64,000 nt of DNA from Candidatus Lachnoclostridium pullistercoris (GCA_019119775.1 DWWL01000010.1:37463-101462); one strand, 5' to 3'; counted from the first letter of the stretch, positions 43,084 to 52,528 are shown. Program-made: numbers and translations. The notes: generated from the sequence alone by a model not told the origin.

Positions 43084-44838
43084 TTACAGATCGATGAGTT
43101 CAATATCGTCGTCATCGTCTTCCGTTTTCTTTTCTTTGGCCTCGCTGTCCGGCTCGTCCTCATCGCCGTCCAAATCCAGGACTTCCATCTCGTCCTCATC
43201 ATCTAAGTCGGTCACTTCCAGGTCGTCCTCATCGGAAACGTCCGGAACTTCTTCTGTCTCCGGCTCTTCCGGTTTTTCCGGCTCCGGATGTCTCTCCCGG
43301 CGCTTTTCCTCTCTGGATGCCGCCTGCTGAGCCGCTGCCAGCTGGTCTTCGTCCTTCTTCTTTCTGGACTTTTTCTCCGGCCGGCCGCCGTCATCCTTCT
43401 GCTTTCCGCCTTTCTTTACCACCACGATCAGGGCAATGGCAAGTCCGGCTGCCACCGCGATGAGGAAGATGATCACGATTCCCCTCATGTCGTAATCGTG
43501 GAGCAGGTCGGTATAAGTGCCCACCACATCCTGATACTGGTCGGAGGAAATGCCGCTCACTCCGGGAATATCCTGGAAATATCTCTGGATGGTGTTCTCC
43601 TCCAGATCATAGCGGTAGAAGTCCTTCACTCCGTTCCAGTTCATGCCGTAGAAGATCATGTACTTGGGATTTTCCTCCCCGGCGGGAACCCATCCGGATA
43701 CCTGGCCGCCTCCCGGCAGGTTCATAATGCCCTCCGTAAATCCTGCGGGAACCGTCACACTCTCATCCGGCTCCAGCACGATCACCGACTTGGGCGTGGT
43801 GGAAACTTCCATATAGGCGGAGAAGCTGTCCGATGCCTCATTATAGATGAAGAATTTGGCCTCCCCGTCGCCGTTTACCAGGCAGAGCAGGAGAAGATCC
43901 TTCTGGATTCCTCTTCCGGCCATAATATCCTGACCTTTGTAATTGTAGGTAAATCCTTCAAATCCTTCCGGCAGAGTGGAAACATCAAAGCTCTGGGCCA
44001 CGCTGTACTGCACCTGATCGATCACTACCGTCAGATCCCCGGCAGCCACGGCGCCGCCTGCCTCCGCTCCTCCTTCTGTCTTTGTCACATGGATGATGTA
44101 AGTCTGGCTCTGGCCGTCCGCGGCCGTCACCACACAGTTTACCGTATTTTCTCCCATCTGGAGATCGCTGCTGCCGTTCACCGTCACCGTGGCGGACTCA
44201 TCGTTTGCCTCGGCGCTGACCGCCAGCTTCGTCACGTCCGGTCCCACGCTCACGCTGTACTCCGTCACATCGGAGGAGAACTCAGGGGAGAGGGTGCCCG
44301 GGGAAACCTTTAAGGATTTCAGTCCTGCGTCCGCGGACGCCCCGTCCGCCGCCTCCACCGTCACTGTGGAATTTCCCAGACGGTCCACCGTGGCCATCTC
44401 CTCATCGGCATCGTACACCTCCTGGGTGCTGACGGTGATCTGGGTGCTTCCCGCCTGAAGAGCCTTGAAGGTCAGAGAGGTGGCCATCTCTGTGGATCCC
44501 GCCTCCGCGGTCTGTCTCACGCTCACAGAGCCGGCTCCGCCGCTGGCATCCGCCCCGCTCACAAATTCCAGAATATTGGGATCATAGGAGAGCATCAGGC
44601 TGGAATGGCCCAGGGCTCCTCCGTCCAGGGAAGAAATCTTCAGAGTTACATTTACTTCCTCTCCCGCCGTCACTGTGGGATCGGAAAACGCGATCCTGAC
44701 GCTGGCCGCCAGGGAAGTGAGAACTCCCCATGGCACGGTAAACGCCAGCATGCCGGTCATGACTGCGCCTAACAGCGCTTTCCTTATTCTCATATTTTTC
44801 ATTTTCCCGTTCTTCTTTCCTATCTGTTGGTTTTTCAT
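43084..44838 (-). CDS. Exported cohesin-like / cadherin-like surface protein
   Basis: A 584-residue surface protein. N-terminal signal peptide (about residues 18-45, ending LTSLAAS), a cohesin-type beta-sandwich (residues 45-165, ALGHSSLMLSYDPNILEFVSG given in part), a cadherin-like beta-sandwich (LKSLKVSPGTLSPEFSSDV), a globular region, one transmembrane helix (IVIIFLIAVAAGLAIALIVVV) near residue 465, and a cytosolic tail rich in Lys then Asp/Glu, ending DDDDDIELIDL. It faces outward and is anchored by the C-terminal helix. It follows the glucosaminidase gene with 17 bases between. An in-frame ATG at residue 13 or 16 has a better site, so the N-terminus is uncertain. Confidence 0.75.
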   Translation of the reverse strand: MKNQQIGKKNGKMKNMRIRKALLGAVMTGMLAFTVPWGVLTSLAASVRIAFSDPTVTAGEEVNVTLKISSLDGGALGHSSLMLSYDPNILEFVSGADASGGAGSVSVRQTAEAGSTEMATSLTFKALQAGSTQITVSTQEVYDADEEMATVDRLGNSTVTVEAADGASADAGLKSLKVSPGTLSPEFSSDVTEYSVSVGPDVTKLAVSAEANDESATVTVNGSSDLQMGENTVNCVVTAADGQSQTYIIHVTKTEGGAEAGGAVAAGDLTVVIDQVQYSVAQSFDVSTLPEGFEGFTYNYKGQDIMAGRGIQKDLLLLCLVNGDGEAKFFIYNEASDSFSAYMEVSTTPKSVIVLEPDESVTVPAGFTEGIMNLPGGGQVSGWVPAGEENPKYMIFYGMNWNGVKDFYRYDLEENTIQRYFQDIPGVSGISSDQYQDVVGTYTDLLHDYDMRGIVIIFLIAVAAGLAIALIVVVKKGGKQKDDGGRPEKKSRKKKDEDQLAAAQQAASREEKRRERHPEPEKPEEPETEEVPDVSDEDDLEVTDLDDEDEMEVLDLDGDEDEPDSEAKEKKTEDDDDDIELIDL

Positions 44839-44855
44839 CCGCAGGCATTCCGCTG

Positions 44856-46922
44856 CTAAATTCCCATTCCGGGCCCGGTCAGAAGATCCTGACTGCTGTC
44901 CTGGCCGCCGGTTCCGGCTGAACCGGATGAGGTTCCGGAAGAGGATGTCCCAGACTGGGAACCTGCTGCTGTCCCTCCGACTCCCTGGGTATAAGTCGGA
45001 CCTCCCGTCTGACGCACCACATGAATCACATATTCTCTCACAGTTCCGTTCTGAGCCGTCACATTGACGCGGATCTCATTGATTCCGCTCTGCAGGCTGA
45101 CCGTTCCCGTTCCGCTCACAGAAGCTGTGGAATCCAGCACAGACGCCTGAACCGTCACGCTGCTCACCGATTCATCCACGATCAGGTCGTAGGACGTGGT
45201 GTTCATGTTGAAGGTAGGCGTGAGGGCAAATCCGTCCACTCCCAAAGCTCCCAGCTTGTTGTTGGGGCTTCCGTCCAGAGCAGGCTTCGTGCACGCGGTC
45301 GCCGGCATGTTGGTGTAGACCGGAATCTTAAATTCCAGAGCCGTCTGCTTCATCTCGTCGCTGTAGGCCGCCGACATCTGATATCCTTCTGAGGCCGCCG
45401 CCTGAATATTGGTCATGTACTGGTGCTTATAGAGATTGCTTCCCTGCACGTTGAATTTCTTCAGATAAAAAGTATCCTGGCCCGCCTTCACAAAGTTGGT
45501 GCCGTAATACTCCGCTCCTCCCATGATAGCCTTCTCCACCGTGTTCCAGGGTCTGCCGTAGCTGCCGGACTGGGACGCATACCACAGTCCTCTCGTCACC
45601 GCATCCATGCTCCCGGTGGCGTAGGCGCCGATGTTGTAGAAATTGTAATATCCCACATAGGGAGAGCGGGTGCCGGAAATGCTGTCACTGCCGTTCTTTC
45701 CGTTCTCCTGGATGATCATGGCCGCCAGCACGTAGGGATTGACGCCGGACTGCACCGCCGCGTTCATGATGATCTGGGCGTAGGACAATGTGCCGGATGA
45801 GGGCGCGTAAGTCCCGCCTCCGGTTCCGCTTCCCGTCACTGAAGTCTCCGTGCCGTCCGTTCCCCCCGTCAGGTCCATGCCAGGCCCATAGCTGCTGGCC
45901 ACCGTGGCCGCCTCATTGCGGCTTAAGGCCACCGACGGGCTCTCAAAGCTCACTTCCCCGTCCGTCCCGGAACTGATTCCTGATGAAGATCCTGTCCCGG
46001 CGGAGGAGCCGCTTCCTGAGGCTGAGCCCGTTCCGGACCCGCTGTCCGTACCTCCCGGACCTGCGCCGGCTCCCGGGCCGCCGCTCTCTGAAGAGCCGGA
46101 GCCTGTGCTCCCCGCCCCGCTGTCTGTGCCGCTGCTTCCGGACGAGCTGCCCTGCACCGTTCCATTTTCCATAAACGTGCCTTTCAGCATGGTCTGGAGT
46201 CCTTCCATGGTGTGGACCGAACCGTCGTAGCTCTGGAGCAGAAACTGAAAGATGTAATTTTCATCCAGGAAATTCCTTGGATCCATGTAGTAGCTGATAA
46301 TCTCCTGGGACGCCGCTACCCAGGAACTCCCGTCAAAACCCGGCCATGTGCTGGTATTCCAGTCGTAGGCTCCGTCAGCCGTGGATTTCCACGAAGAGAT
46401 GCTGCCGGAGCTGACCAGGTTAGTGCCGACCATGCTCTCATTTGCGATCACTTCATTCCAGTCCAGCCCGGTGTGCTGGGCGGTAAACACCCAGTTGGGG
46501 TATTTGGCGTGAAGCGCCCGGAGGCTGTCCTTATAACTGTCAGGAAATCCCTGGGCTGTCAGGTAAGCCTCAAAATCTGCGTCCGACGTGTAGCTCACCG
46601 GAAATTTTATGTACGCGGAGGACACATATCCGGTCATCTCCGTCCCTCCGTTTACAAACCGCACCTGGTACCAGAGCGCGCCGTCGGAGGCTGACGCCTC
46701 CCCGGTCACTGTCACCGCCGCTCCCTTAGTCAGCCTGGTCACAACGGAATTGGACGTTCCCGGCCCGCTGCGCACGTTTACATTAGTACCGTTTATGCTG
46801 GCGCTCCTCTCCGTGTAGGCCATGACCTCCGCAGTGGGGAGAAACCTGGCTGCCGGCTGGGAAGCCGCCAGGACCAGGCCCAGCATCAGGGCGATCCCTC
46901 TCTTTCTGTATCTTATTCTCAT
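44856..46922 (-). CDS. Secreted cell-wall glucosaminidase with SH3 and cadherin-like domains
   Basis: Exported peptidoglycan hydrolase of 688 residues. After the signal peptide come a bacterial SH3 domain (NVNVRSGPGTSNSVV), a conserved segment (FPDSYKDSLRALHAKYPNWVF), a Gly/Ser-rich linker of about 100 residues, the glucosaminidase domain (NPYVLAAMIIQENG, YYNFYNIGAY) and a C-terminal cadherin-like beta-sandwich, then another Gly/Ser tail. It cleaves N-acetylglucosamine bonds of the wall. The ATG at 46922 has AGGAGAACATCA before it. It has its own promoter at 46988-47017. Confidence 0.85.
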   Translation of the reverse strand: MRIRYRKRGIALMLGLVLAASQPAARFLPTAEVMAYTERSASINGTNVNVRSGPGTSNSVVTRLTKGAAVTVTGEASASDGALWYQVRFVNGGTEMTGYVSSAYIKFPVSYTSDADFEAYLTAQGFPDSYKDSLRALHAKYPNWVFTAQHTGLDWNEVIANESMVGTNLVSSGSISSWKSTADGAYDWNTSTWPGFDGSSWVAASQEIISYYMDPRNFLDENYIFQFLLQSYDGSVHTMEGLQTMLKGTFMENGTVQGSSSGSSGTDSGAGSTGSGSSESGGPGAGAGPGGTDSGSGTGSASGSGSSAGTGSSSGISSGTDGEVSFESPSVALSRNEAATVASSYGPGMDLTGGTDGTETSVTGSGTGGGTYAPSSGTLSYAQIIMNAAVQSGVNPYVLAAMIIQENGKNGSDSISGTRSPYVGYYNFYNIGAYATGSMDAVTRGLWYASQSGSYGRPWNTVEKAIMGGAEYYGTNFVKAGQDTFYLKKFNVQGSNLYKHQYMTNIQAAASEGYQMSAAYSDEMKQTALEFKIPVYTNMPATACTKPALDGSPNNKLGALGVDGFALTPTFNMNTTSYDLIVDESVSSVTVQASVLDSTASVSGTGTVSLQSGINEIRVNVTAQNGTVREYVIHVVRQTGGPTYTQGVGGTAAGSQSGTSSSGTSSGSAGTGGQDSSQDLLTGPGMGI

Positions 46923-46987
46923 TGATGTTCTCCTAAATCTCATCTGGTCACGGGCAGACAGACTGCCCTCATTTTGACAATACCCTC

Positions 46988-47017
46988 ATTATAATGATAA
47001 AGCCAAGTCTGTGTCAA
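46988..47017 (-). promoter_or_regulatory. Promoter of the glucosaminidase-cohesin operon
   Basis: Minus-strand TTGACA (47012-47017) and TATAAT (46988-46993), 18 bases apart. Confidence 0.8.
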
Positions 47018-47067
47018 CCGATTCAGGGAAAGTTCACAGAATCATAGGAATTTGTAAGAAAATGTTA

Positions 47068-47109
47068 AAAAGAAAGCGTCTCCGGACTTCTGTTATCCGA
47101 AAACGCCTT
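47068..47109 (-). terminator. Terminator of the rubredoxin gene
   Basis: A 14-bp stem with three G-U pairs (AAGGCGTTTTCGGA / TCCGGAGACGCTTT), then TTCTTTTTAA on the minus strand. Confidence 0.75.
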
Positions 47110-47152
47110 CCCTCTTTTCTGGCTTTTGCGGCTCATTCGCCGCAGGCTCACA

Positions 47153-47311
47153 TTATTCTTCCGTAAACTGGTCCTTGCCTACTCCGCATAAGGGGCATAC
47201 CCAATCCTCGGGCACATCCTCCCAGGCAGTTCCCGGCTCTACGCCGTTGTCCGGATCACCGATCTCCGGGTCGTAAACATAACCGCATACGTCACAAACA
47301 TATTTTGCCAT
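47153..47311 (-). CDS. Rubredoxin
   Basis: A 52-residue one-iron electron carrier. The four iron ligands are in [11 protein letters not shown] and [11 protein letters not shown], with the typical [17 protein letters not shown] between them; length matches the family exactly. It hands electrons to rubrerythrin and similar peroxidases such as the one at the left edge. ATG follows GGAGAACAAAGGAT. A probable promoter, CAGACA (47438-47443) and TACAAT (47415-47420) 17 bases apart, and a terminator make it a single-gene unit. Confidence 0.96.
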   Translation of the reverse strand: MAKYVCDVCGYVYDPEIGDPDNGVEPGTAWEDVPEDWVCPLCGVGKDQFTEE

Positions 47312-47414
47312 ATCCTTTGTTCTCCTTTCTCATGCTTCGCGGCTTTTATGACCGCTGTTTTTCATTGAAGCGGGAAAATCCGCGGCCAAAGCCCGTCCTT
47401 TCCCGTCATTCATC

Positions 47415-47443
47415 ATTGTAGCATAGGATGTCCGTTTTGTCTG
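47415..47443 (-). promoter_or_regulatory. Probable promoter of the rubredoxin gene
   Basis: Minus-strand CAGACA (47438-47443) and TACAAT (47415-47420) with a 17-base spacer. Confidence 0.55.
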
Positions 47444-47473
47444 CTACTATTTTTCCCCGTTTTCCGGGTTTTG

Positions 47474-48766
47474 TCATCTGCACAGATCGCTGACGCAGAT
47501 GGCTCCGTAGGGCCGGATGCTCATCCTGTAAGCGTTCCCCTCTCCCAGGGCTTTCTCAATGTACGCCACATACTCGTCCACCAGGTCGTTGGGCAGCATG
47601 GCCATGATCACGCCGGCAAATCCGCCGCCGTGCACACGGCAGGCTCCTCTTCCCTTGTCGGCGATGAATAACTCTGTCAGCGCCAGGGCAATTGTGATTC
47701 CCTGCTCCTGGTAGTTGGAGTTGGTGTAGCAGTTCTGCAGCCACTTCCAGGAGGAGTTGCCGGAAGCCGTGATGTTTTCCAGGAAGACGTCAAAATTTCC
47801 TTCCTTCAGAGCCTTCACCATGATCTCCACCCTCTTGTTCTCCTCAAAGAAGTGAAGAGCGCGGAGCACAGAGCGGTCCCCTGCAAACTCCCGCACCTTT
47901 GCCAGATTGTCGATCACGTCCTTCTCGGAGATCTCGGAGCAGTATTCCTTTCCGAAATACTCCGCCACCTTCTTCATCTCCGCCGGCACCGCAGAGTAGT
48001 CGGCGCTCAGATCCGCATGACCCCGCCCTGTCTGAACGATGATCAGGCTGTGTCCCTGGGACGCAAAGTCAAAATCGATCTTCTCCACCTTCGGGTCGGA
48101 CGGCTCCATAAAGTCGATGGTGATCAGTCCGCCCACCGCGCAGGCCATCTGATCCAGCAGTCCGGACGCCTTGTCCCAGTAATGGTTCTCCGCGTATTTT
48201 CCGATATGGGCGTATGCCACCGTGCTCATCCTTCCGTCGTTGAAGAAGGTGTTGATCATAGAACAGAGCAGCATCTCAAAGGCAGCTGAGGAGCTGACTC
48301 CGGCCGCGCTGATCACATTGCTGGTGATGTAGGCGTTGAAGCCGCCCACTTCATAGCCGGATTCCTGGAATCCCTTCAGCAGTCCTTTTACCAGATCCTC
48401 CGTGCCGGCTTTTCTCCGGCTGGGGGCCAGATTGTTCAGGTCAATGGTAAACTCCTGGCCGAAGGTGACGCTCACGATGTTCACCTTGGAGGAATGGTTC
48501 ATGGCCGCCACGCCCACGCAGTCCAGGTTGATGCTGCCCGCCAGCACCTTCCCGTGGTTGTGGTCCGTATGGTTTCCGCTGATCTCCGTCCGTCCCGGAG
48601 AGGAGAACAGCCTGACCTCCCCGTCACCGAATTTATCCCGGTATCCATTTAACAGTTCTCTGTATCTGACCTTCTGTTCTTCCGTCTGATCTGCCCCGTA
48701 AAGCTCTGCAAACAGCTTCTCTGCCCGCTCTCCGTCAAGCATTTCCATCGTCTGTTCCACATTCAT
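47474..48766 (-). CDS. galK: Galactokinase
   Basis: GHMP-superfamily kinase of 430 residues converting galactose to galactose-1-phosphate (Leloir pathway). The substrate signature is GRTEISGNHTDHNHG near residue 60, the ATP loop is SAAGVSSSAAFEML, and the C-terminal motif is CRVHGGGFAGVI. It is slightly longer than the usual 390 residues because of an N-terminal helical extension. No galT or galE adjoins it. It faces the radical SAM gene. ATG as annotated; the ribosome site AAAGGAGAGACAGGTC precedes it. Confidence 0.93.
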   Translation of the reverse strand: MNVEQTMEMLDGERAEKLFAELYGADQTEEQKVRYRELLNGYRDKFGDGEVRLFSSPGRTEISGNHTDHNHGKVLAGSINLDCVGVAAMNHSSKVNIVSVTFGQEFTIDLNNLAPSRRKAGTEDLVKGLLKGFQESGYEVGGFNAYITSNVISAAGVSSSAAFEMLLCSMINTFFNDGRMSTVAYAHIGKYAENHYWDKASGLLDQMACAVGGLITIDFMEPSDPKVEKIDFDFASQGHSLIIVQTGRGHADLSADYSAVPAEMKKVAEYFGKEYCSEISEKDVIDNLAKVREFAGDRSVLRALHFFEENKRVEIMVKALKEGNFDVFLENITASGNSSWKWLQNCYTNSNYQEQGITIALALTELFIADKGRGACRVHGGGFAGVIMAMLPNDLVDEYVAYIEKALGEGNAYRMSIRPYGAICVSDLCR

Positions 48767-48997
48767 GACCTGTCTCTCCTTTTTTATCCGCTTTCGGCCG
48801 GCTTTATCCTGTGCCCGCCGATTACTTCAACTATATCACAAAAACCGGCCGGCGAACAATATAATATTTTATGAAATATGCTTAAATATATTGGGTATCT
48901 TGCGCTCCCTCCCATTTTCCGCTATCCTTATGGAAAGAAAACGGATTCAAAAGGCCGGACATGGGCCATTTCGCCGGCAGGAAAGGAGACAGACAAC

Positions 48998-49930
48998 GTG
49001 GACTGGAACGGAAAACCTTATCATTCCCTGGACTTTTATCTGAAAGAGACCTTTGGCCGCAAAGTGTACAAGCTGGCCCTGGACGGGGGCATGACCTGCC
49101 CCAACCGGGACGGCACCCTGGGGACCGGAGGCTGCATCTTCTGCAGCGAAGGCGGCTCCGGGGACTTTGCGGCTCCCTGCCGGGAGTCCGTCTGGTCCCA
49201 GATCGAAGCCGCCAAAGAGCGGCTGAAGCCAAAGTTAAAGGACCGGGACGTATCCTACATCGCCTACTTTCAGTCCTACACCAACACTTACGCTCCCCTC
49301 TCCCGCCTGGAATCTCTTTTTTCTGAGGCCATCAGCCATCCGGATGTATCGGTCCTGTCCGTGGCCACCCGCCCGGACTGCCTGCCCCCGGAAACGGTGG
49401 AGCTTCTGTCCCGGCTGAACCAGATCAAGCCGGTGTGGGTGGAACTGGGACTGCAGACCATCCACGAGACTTCCGCCCGCTTTATCCGCAGAGGCTACGG
49501 ATATCCCGTCTTTCTCGACGCCTTCCGCCGCCTGAAAGAGGCGGGGCTTGCAGTCATCGTCCACGTCATCCTGGGGATCCCCGGGGAGACAAGGGAAATG
49601 ATGCTGGAGACGGTCCGCGCCGTGGGCGGGCTTCCCGCGGACGGCATCAAGCTGCAGCTGCTCCACGTTCTGGAGGGCACAGACCTGGGCCGCCTCTATA
49701 AGAGCCATCCCTTTCCCGTCATGGAGCTGGAAGAATACCTGGACCTGGTGATCGACGCCATCTCCATTCTGCCCCCGGAGGTGGTCATCCACCGCATCAG
49801 CGGAGACGGTCCGAAGCGCCTTCTCATCGCCCCTCTCTGGAGCGCAAATAAGCGCCTGGTTCTCAATTCCATGACCAGGCGCTTTAAGGAGCGGGGCGCG
49901 TTTCAGGGCTGCGCCCGTTTTAATATGTGA
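48998..49930 (+). CDS. TIGR01212-family radical SAM protein
   Basis: A 310-residue radical S-adenosylmethionine enzyme. The N-terminus has the family-specific cluster CPNRDGTLGTGGCIFC, a CxnCxxC variant of the 4Fe-4S motif, followed by the TIM-barrel with SVATRPDCLP and WVELGLQTIHE, which resemble Elp3-like proteins. Its reaction is unknown; related YhcC proteins are uncharacterised. GTG 48998 follows AAAGGAGACAGACAAC; the upstream in-frame extension is not supported. It ends 5 bases before a convergent stop. Confidence 0.9.
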   Translation: MDWNGKPYHSLDFYLKETFGRKVYKLALDGGMTCPNRDGTLGTGGCIFCSEGGSGDFAAPCRESVWSQIEAAKERLKPKLKDRDVSYIAYFQSYTNTYAPLSRLESLFSEAISHPDVSVLSVATRPDCLPPETVELLSRLNQIKPVWVELGLQTIHETSARFIRRGYGYPVFLDAFRRLKEAGLAVIVHVILGIPGETREMMLETVRAVGGLPADGIKLQLLHVLEGTDLGRLYKSHPFPVMELEEYLDLVIDAISILPPEVVIHRISGDGPKRLLIAPLWSANKRLVLNSMTRRFKERGAFQGCARFNM

Positions 49931-49935
49931 TTAAT

Positions 49936-50358
49936 TTACTGCTCTTGATCCTTTAAGAGAACCTCTTCCACCAGCCGCGCCGCGTCCCGTACGCAGTCCG
50001 GGCAGGAACAGATCACTTTTTTCGTGTCGATCCCCTTCAGCTCGCGGCAGCTGATGGTCTGATTTTTCTCCTCGAACCGGCGGATGATCTCCTTCGCCAG
50101 CCCGTAGGTTTTCATCTTGCTGTCCGGTTTTTCAAAATTGGCGGTGCTGGTCTTTAATCCCGCCAGCATGCAGGCGCCGGCCACGGCGCCGCAGGTCCCC
50201 TCAAAGGTTCCCGCCATGCCCCGGCCCAGGCCCTCCGCCGCCTGAAACATCACCTTTTCATCTGCCCCGAAGAGGCCGCAGTAGGTGCAGGCCACGGCCT
50301 GGGCACAGTTATATCCCTTCAGGTACTTTTCCACTGCCTGTTCTGCTTTTGATTCCAT
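49936..50358 (-). CDS. C-GCAxxG-C-C family protein
   Basis: A 140-residue helical protein of the family named for its conserved cysteines: GYNCAQAV, TCGAVAGACM and CSCPDC are visible and match the C, GCAxxG, C, C pattern. Function is unknown; a metal or redox role is suspected. It lies directly after degV (18 bases) and is read from the same promoter. The ATG at 50358 is chosen for its GGAGGAGAAGAG site. Confidence 0.88.
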   Translation of the reverse strand: MESKAEQAVEKYLKGYNCAQAVACTYCGLFGADEKVMFQAAEGLGRGMAGTFEGTCGAVAGACMLAGLKTSTANFEKPDSKMKTYGLAKEIIRRFEEKNQTISCRELKGIDTKKVICSCPDCVRDAARLVEEVLLKDQEQ

Positions 50359-50375
50359 AAATCTCTTCTCCTCCG

Positions 50376-51215
50376 TCACAGCGCCATCACCACGCCGCCG
50401 TCATTGGCATAGACGGTGGACACGCCGGCCGTCTCTGTGATGACCACCTCTTTAAACTGGGCGCGGGCGCACATGATGGATCTCACCAGTTCCGCCCGGC
50501 CCGGGTTGTTGCAGTGGGAGATCACCAGGCGCTTTTCAGCTGTGTCCCCCGCCTCCTTTAAGGCGATCTCGCACATGCGGTTTAAGGCTTTCGTGATGCC
50601 TCTGGCCTGATCCAGCTTGATGATCGTTCCCTCGTTGGCTCCCATCACCGGCTTGATGTTTAAGGCCGTGGCAAAAAATGCCTGCAGGCCGGTGAGCCTT
50701 CCGTTTTTCCTCAAAGTATCCAGGGACTCCAGCACAAAATAAGTCTTCATCTTCAGCCGGTAGTTCATCACCTGCTCCGCGATCTGCTCGAAGGGAACCC
50801 CCTTCTCGCACAGGTCCTGGAGAAACAGGGCGATATTCAGCTGTCCGGCAGAAGCGGAGTGGGAGCCCACCACAAAGATATTCTTGTCCTTTCCGTGCTC
50901 TTCCTCATAGAGCTGTTTTCCCAGCACGGCGCTCCCGTAGGTGCCGCTCAGATGCTCTGACAGCGTCACTACAAAAATATTGTCGGCGTCACACTCGTAC
51001 GCTTTCTTAAATGCCTCCGGAGACGGACAGGCGGTCCTGGGGCATTCCGGGCAGGCTTTCACCAGTTCCAGGAAATGCTTCTGATCAAAACTTTCATCGT
51101 CCACCACCTGAACATCCCCCACCTGAAGCGTCAGGGGGATCAGCTGAAAATGGGGATCCTGCTTCTGCTTTTCTGTCAGATCTGTGCAGCTGTCGCCGAT
51201 AATTTTATAGTTCAT
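50376..51215 (-). CDS. DegV-family fatty-acid-binding protein
   Basis: Cytosolic lipid-carrier of 279 residues. DegV/FakB proteins bind a fatty acid between two domains and present it to the kinase FakA. Conserved marks are IGDSCTDL near the start, the serine loop TLSEHLSGTYGSA, NIFVVGSHSASAGQ, SLDTLRKNGRL and KPVMGANEG. No FakA gene is seen here. The ATG at 51215 is preferred (GGAGG six bases away). Promoter and a downstream operator-like dyad are at 51248-51295. Confidence 0.93.
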   Translation of the reverse strand: MNYKIIGDSCTDLTEKQKQDPHFQLIPLTLQVGDVQVVDDESFDQKHFLELVKACPECPRTACPSPEAFKKAYECDADNIFVVTLSEHLSGTYGSAVLGKQLYEEEHGKDKNIFVVGSHSASAGQLNIALFLQDLCEKGVPFEQIAEQVMNYRLKMKTYFVLESLDTLRKNGRLTGLQAFFATALNIKPVMGANEGTIIKLDQARGITKALNRMCEIALKEAGDTAEKRLVISHCNNPGRAELVRSIMCARAQFKEVVITETAGVSTVYANDGGVVMAL

Positions 51216-51247
51216 CATATGCCTCCACAATTCAATCCTTTTAAGAT

Positions 51248-51295
51248 GTAGTATTGATTACTACTTATTATAGCATTGCTCCGGCACATTTTCAA
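51248..51295 (-). promoter_or_regulatory. degV promoter with dyad over the transcription start
   Basis: Minus-strand TTGAAA (51290-51295) and TATAAT (51267-51272), 17 bases apart. The dyad GTAGTA-TTGAT-TACTAC (51248-51264) sits at the start point. Its TAGTA-N5-TACTA layout resembles FapR sites of lipid-synthesis genes. Confidence 0.65.
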
Positions 51296-51349
51296 CTTGT
51301 CCTCCGCATTTTATACATATATTTACGGCCGCTCAGACGGCTGCCGCTC

Positions 51350-52528
51350 CTATTCGCTTCTCAGTGCGTCGATGGGATTGAGCTTCGCCGCCCGGCTGGC
51401 CGGCATATAGCCGAAAAAGAGGCCGATTCCCACAGACACTGTAAAAGAAATCACAACGGCAGCAAAAGTAGGCGGAGAATCGATCCCCATGGCCTTTCCC
51501 ACGAGGACGGAGGCCACCGAGCCCAGTACAATGCCGATCACTCCTCCGATGGAGCTGGTCATGGCGGCCTCGATCACGAACTGCTGCATGATCACCCCCC
51601 GCTTGGCTCCCAGCGCCTTGCGGATGCCGATCTCCCTGGTCCGCTCCGTCACCGACACCAGCATGATGTTCATCACGCCCACGCCGGCCACCAGAAGGGA
51701 AATGCCTGCGATTCCGCCCAGCATGGCGGACATCATCCCGATCTGCTCGTTCAGAGAATCCAGCATCTCGCTGTTGGCACTGACGCTGTAGAGGTCCTCA
51801 TTCTGGAACGTCTCGTAGAGAAAGCTCTCCAGCTGGCCGGTGCACTCGTCCGTGTCGTCCGTGCTGATGGAGGTGAAAATGTAGCTGCTGACAGCCCCGT
51901 TTCTGGTGAGCTTGACGGCGCTGGAATAGGGGATCCAGACAAAATCGTCGCTGCCGCCCTCCTCCAGCTCATCCTCGTCCTGGCGCTCCACCACGCCCAC
52001 GATCTTAAACGCCTCCCCGTTGATCTTTACCGTCTGCTCCAGGGCGTCCTCCGCGGCGCCGAACAGCTCCGCCGCCACATAATACCCGATCACACAGACC
52101 TTCTGGCGGGACACAATATCAGAATAGGAAATATTCCGTCCCGATTCCAGCTTATAGTCCCGGATGGTCAGGTAATCCTCACTGTAGCCGCCTATATTGG
52201 TGGCGTCCAGAGAATCGTTTCCGTATTTGACCACCCCGGAAATGCTCACCACCGGCGTCATCTCATCGTAGAGATCAGTATGTTCCTCGTAAAATTCGTA
52301 AGTATCGTCCACATCCAGAGAACGGGAGGGAAGGTTGATCACGTTTACAGAGATCTGATTCACTCCCATGTCGGCAAAACTCTCCATCACCGTGGACATG
52401 TAGCCGTTTACAATGCTCACCAGGATGATCACCGCGGCCACGCCGATGATGATGCCCAGCATGGTGAGAAAGGACCGCATCTTGTTCCCCAGGATGCTCT
52501 TGATGGCCATTTTAAATGATTGCAGCAT
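51350..52528 (-). CDS. ABC transporter permease, MacB/FtsX type
   Basis: Membrane subunit of a MacAB-like exporter, 392 residues. Order: N-terminal helix (FLTMLGIIIGVAAVIILVSIV), a large extracytoplasmic domain of about 230 residues, then three C-terminal helices of the FtsX domain (LGGIAGISLLVAGVGVMNIM, and the two that follow). The coupling motif RTREIGIRKALGAKRG is intact. Its start overlaps the ATPase gene by 17 bases. Works with the ATPase and the adaptor protein to export a peptide, antibiotic or lipid. Confidence 0.92.
   Translation of the reverse strand: MLQSFKMAIKSILGNKMRSFLTMLGIIIGVAAVIILVSIVNGYMSTVMESFADMGVNQISVNVINLPSRSLDVDDTYEFYEEHTDLYDEMTPVVSISGVVKYGNDSLDATNIGGYSEDYLTIRDYKLESGRNISYSDIVSRQKVCVIGYYVAAELFGAAEDALEQTVKINGEAFKIVGVVERQDEDELEEGGSDDFVWIPYSSAVKLTRNGAVSSYIFTSISTDDTDECTGQLESFLYETFQNEDLYSVSANSEMLDSLNEQIGMMSAMLGGIAGISLLVAGVGVMNIMLVSVTERTREIGIRKALGAKRGVIMQQFVIEAAMTSSIGGVIGIVLGSVASVLVGKAMGIDSPPTFAAVVISFTVSVGIGLFFGYMPASRAAKLNPIDALRSE

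Noticed and set aside
43288..44313. Plus-strand frame opposite the cohesin-like gene
   Set aside because: No ribosome site and biased composition; the minus-strand gene has a signal peptide, beta-sandwich domains and a membrane anchor.
51254..52519. Long open frame on the plus strand opposite the MacB-type permease
   Set aside because: The permease on the minus strand has complete family motifs; the opposite frame is His/Ala-rich with no domain and is a by-product of codon bias.
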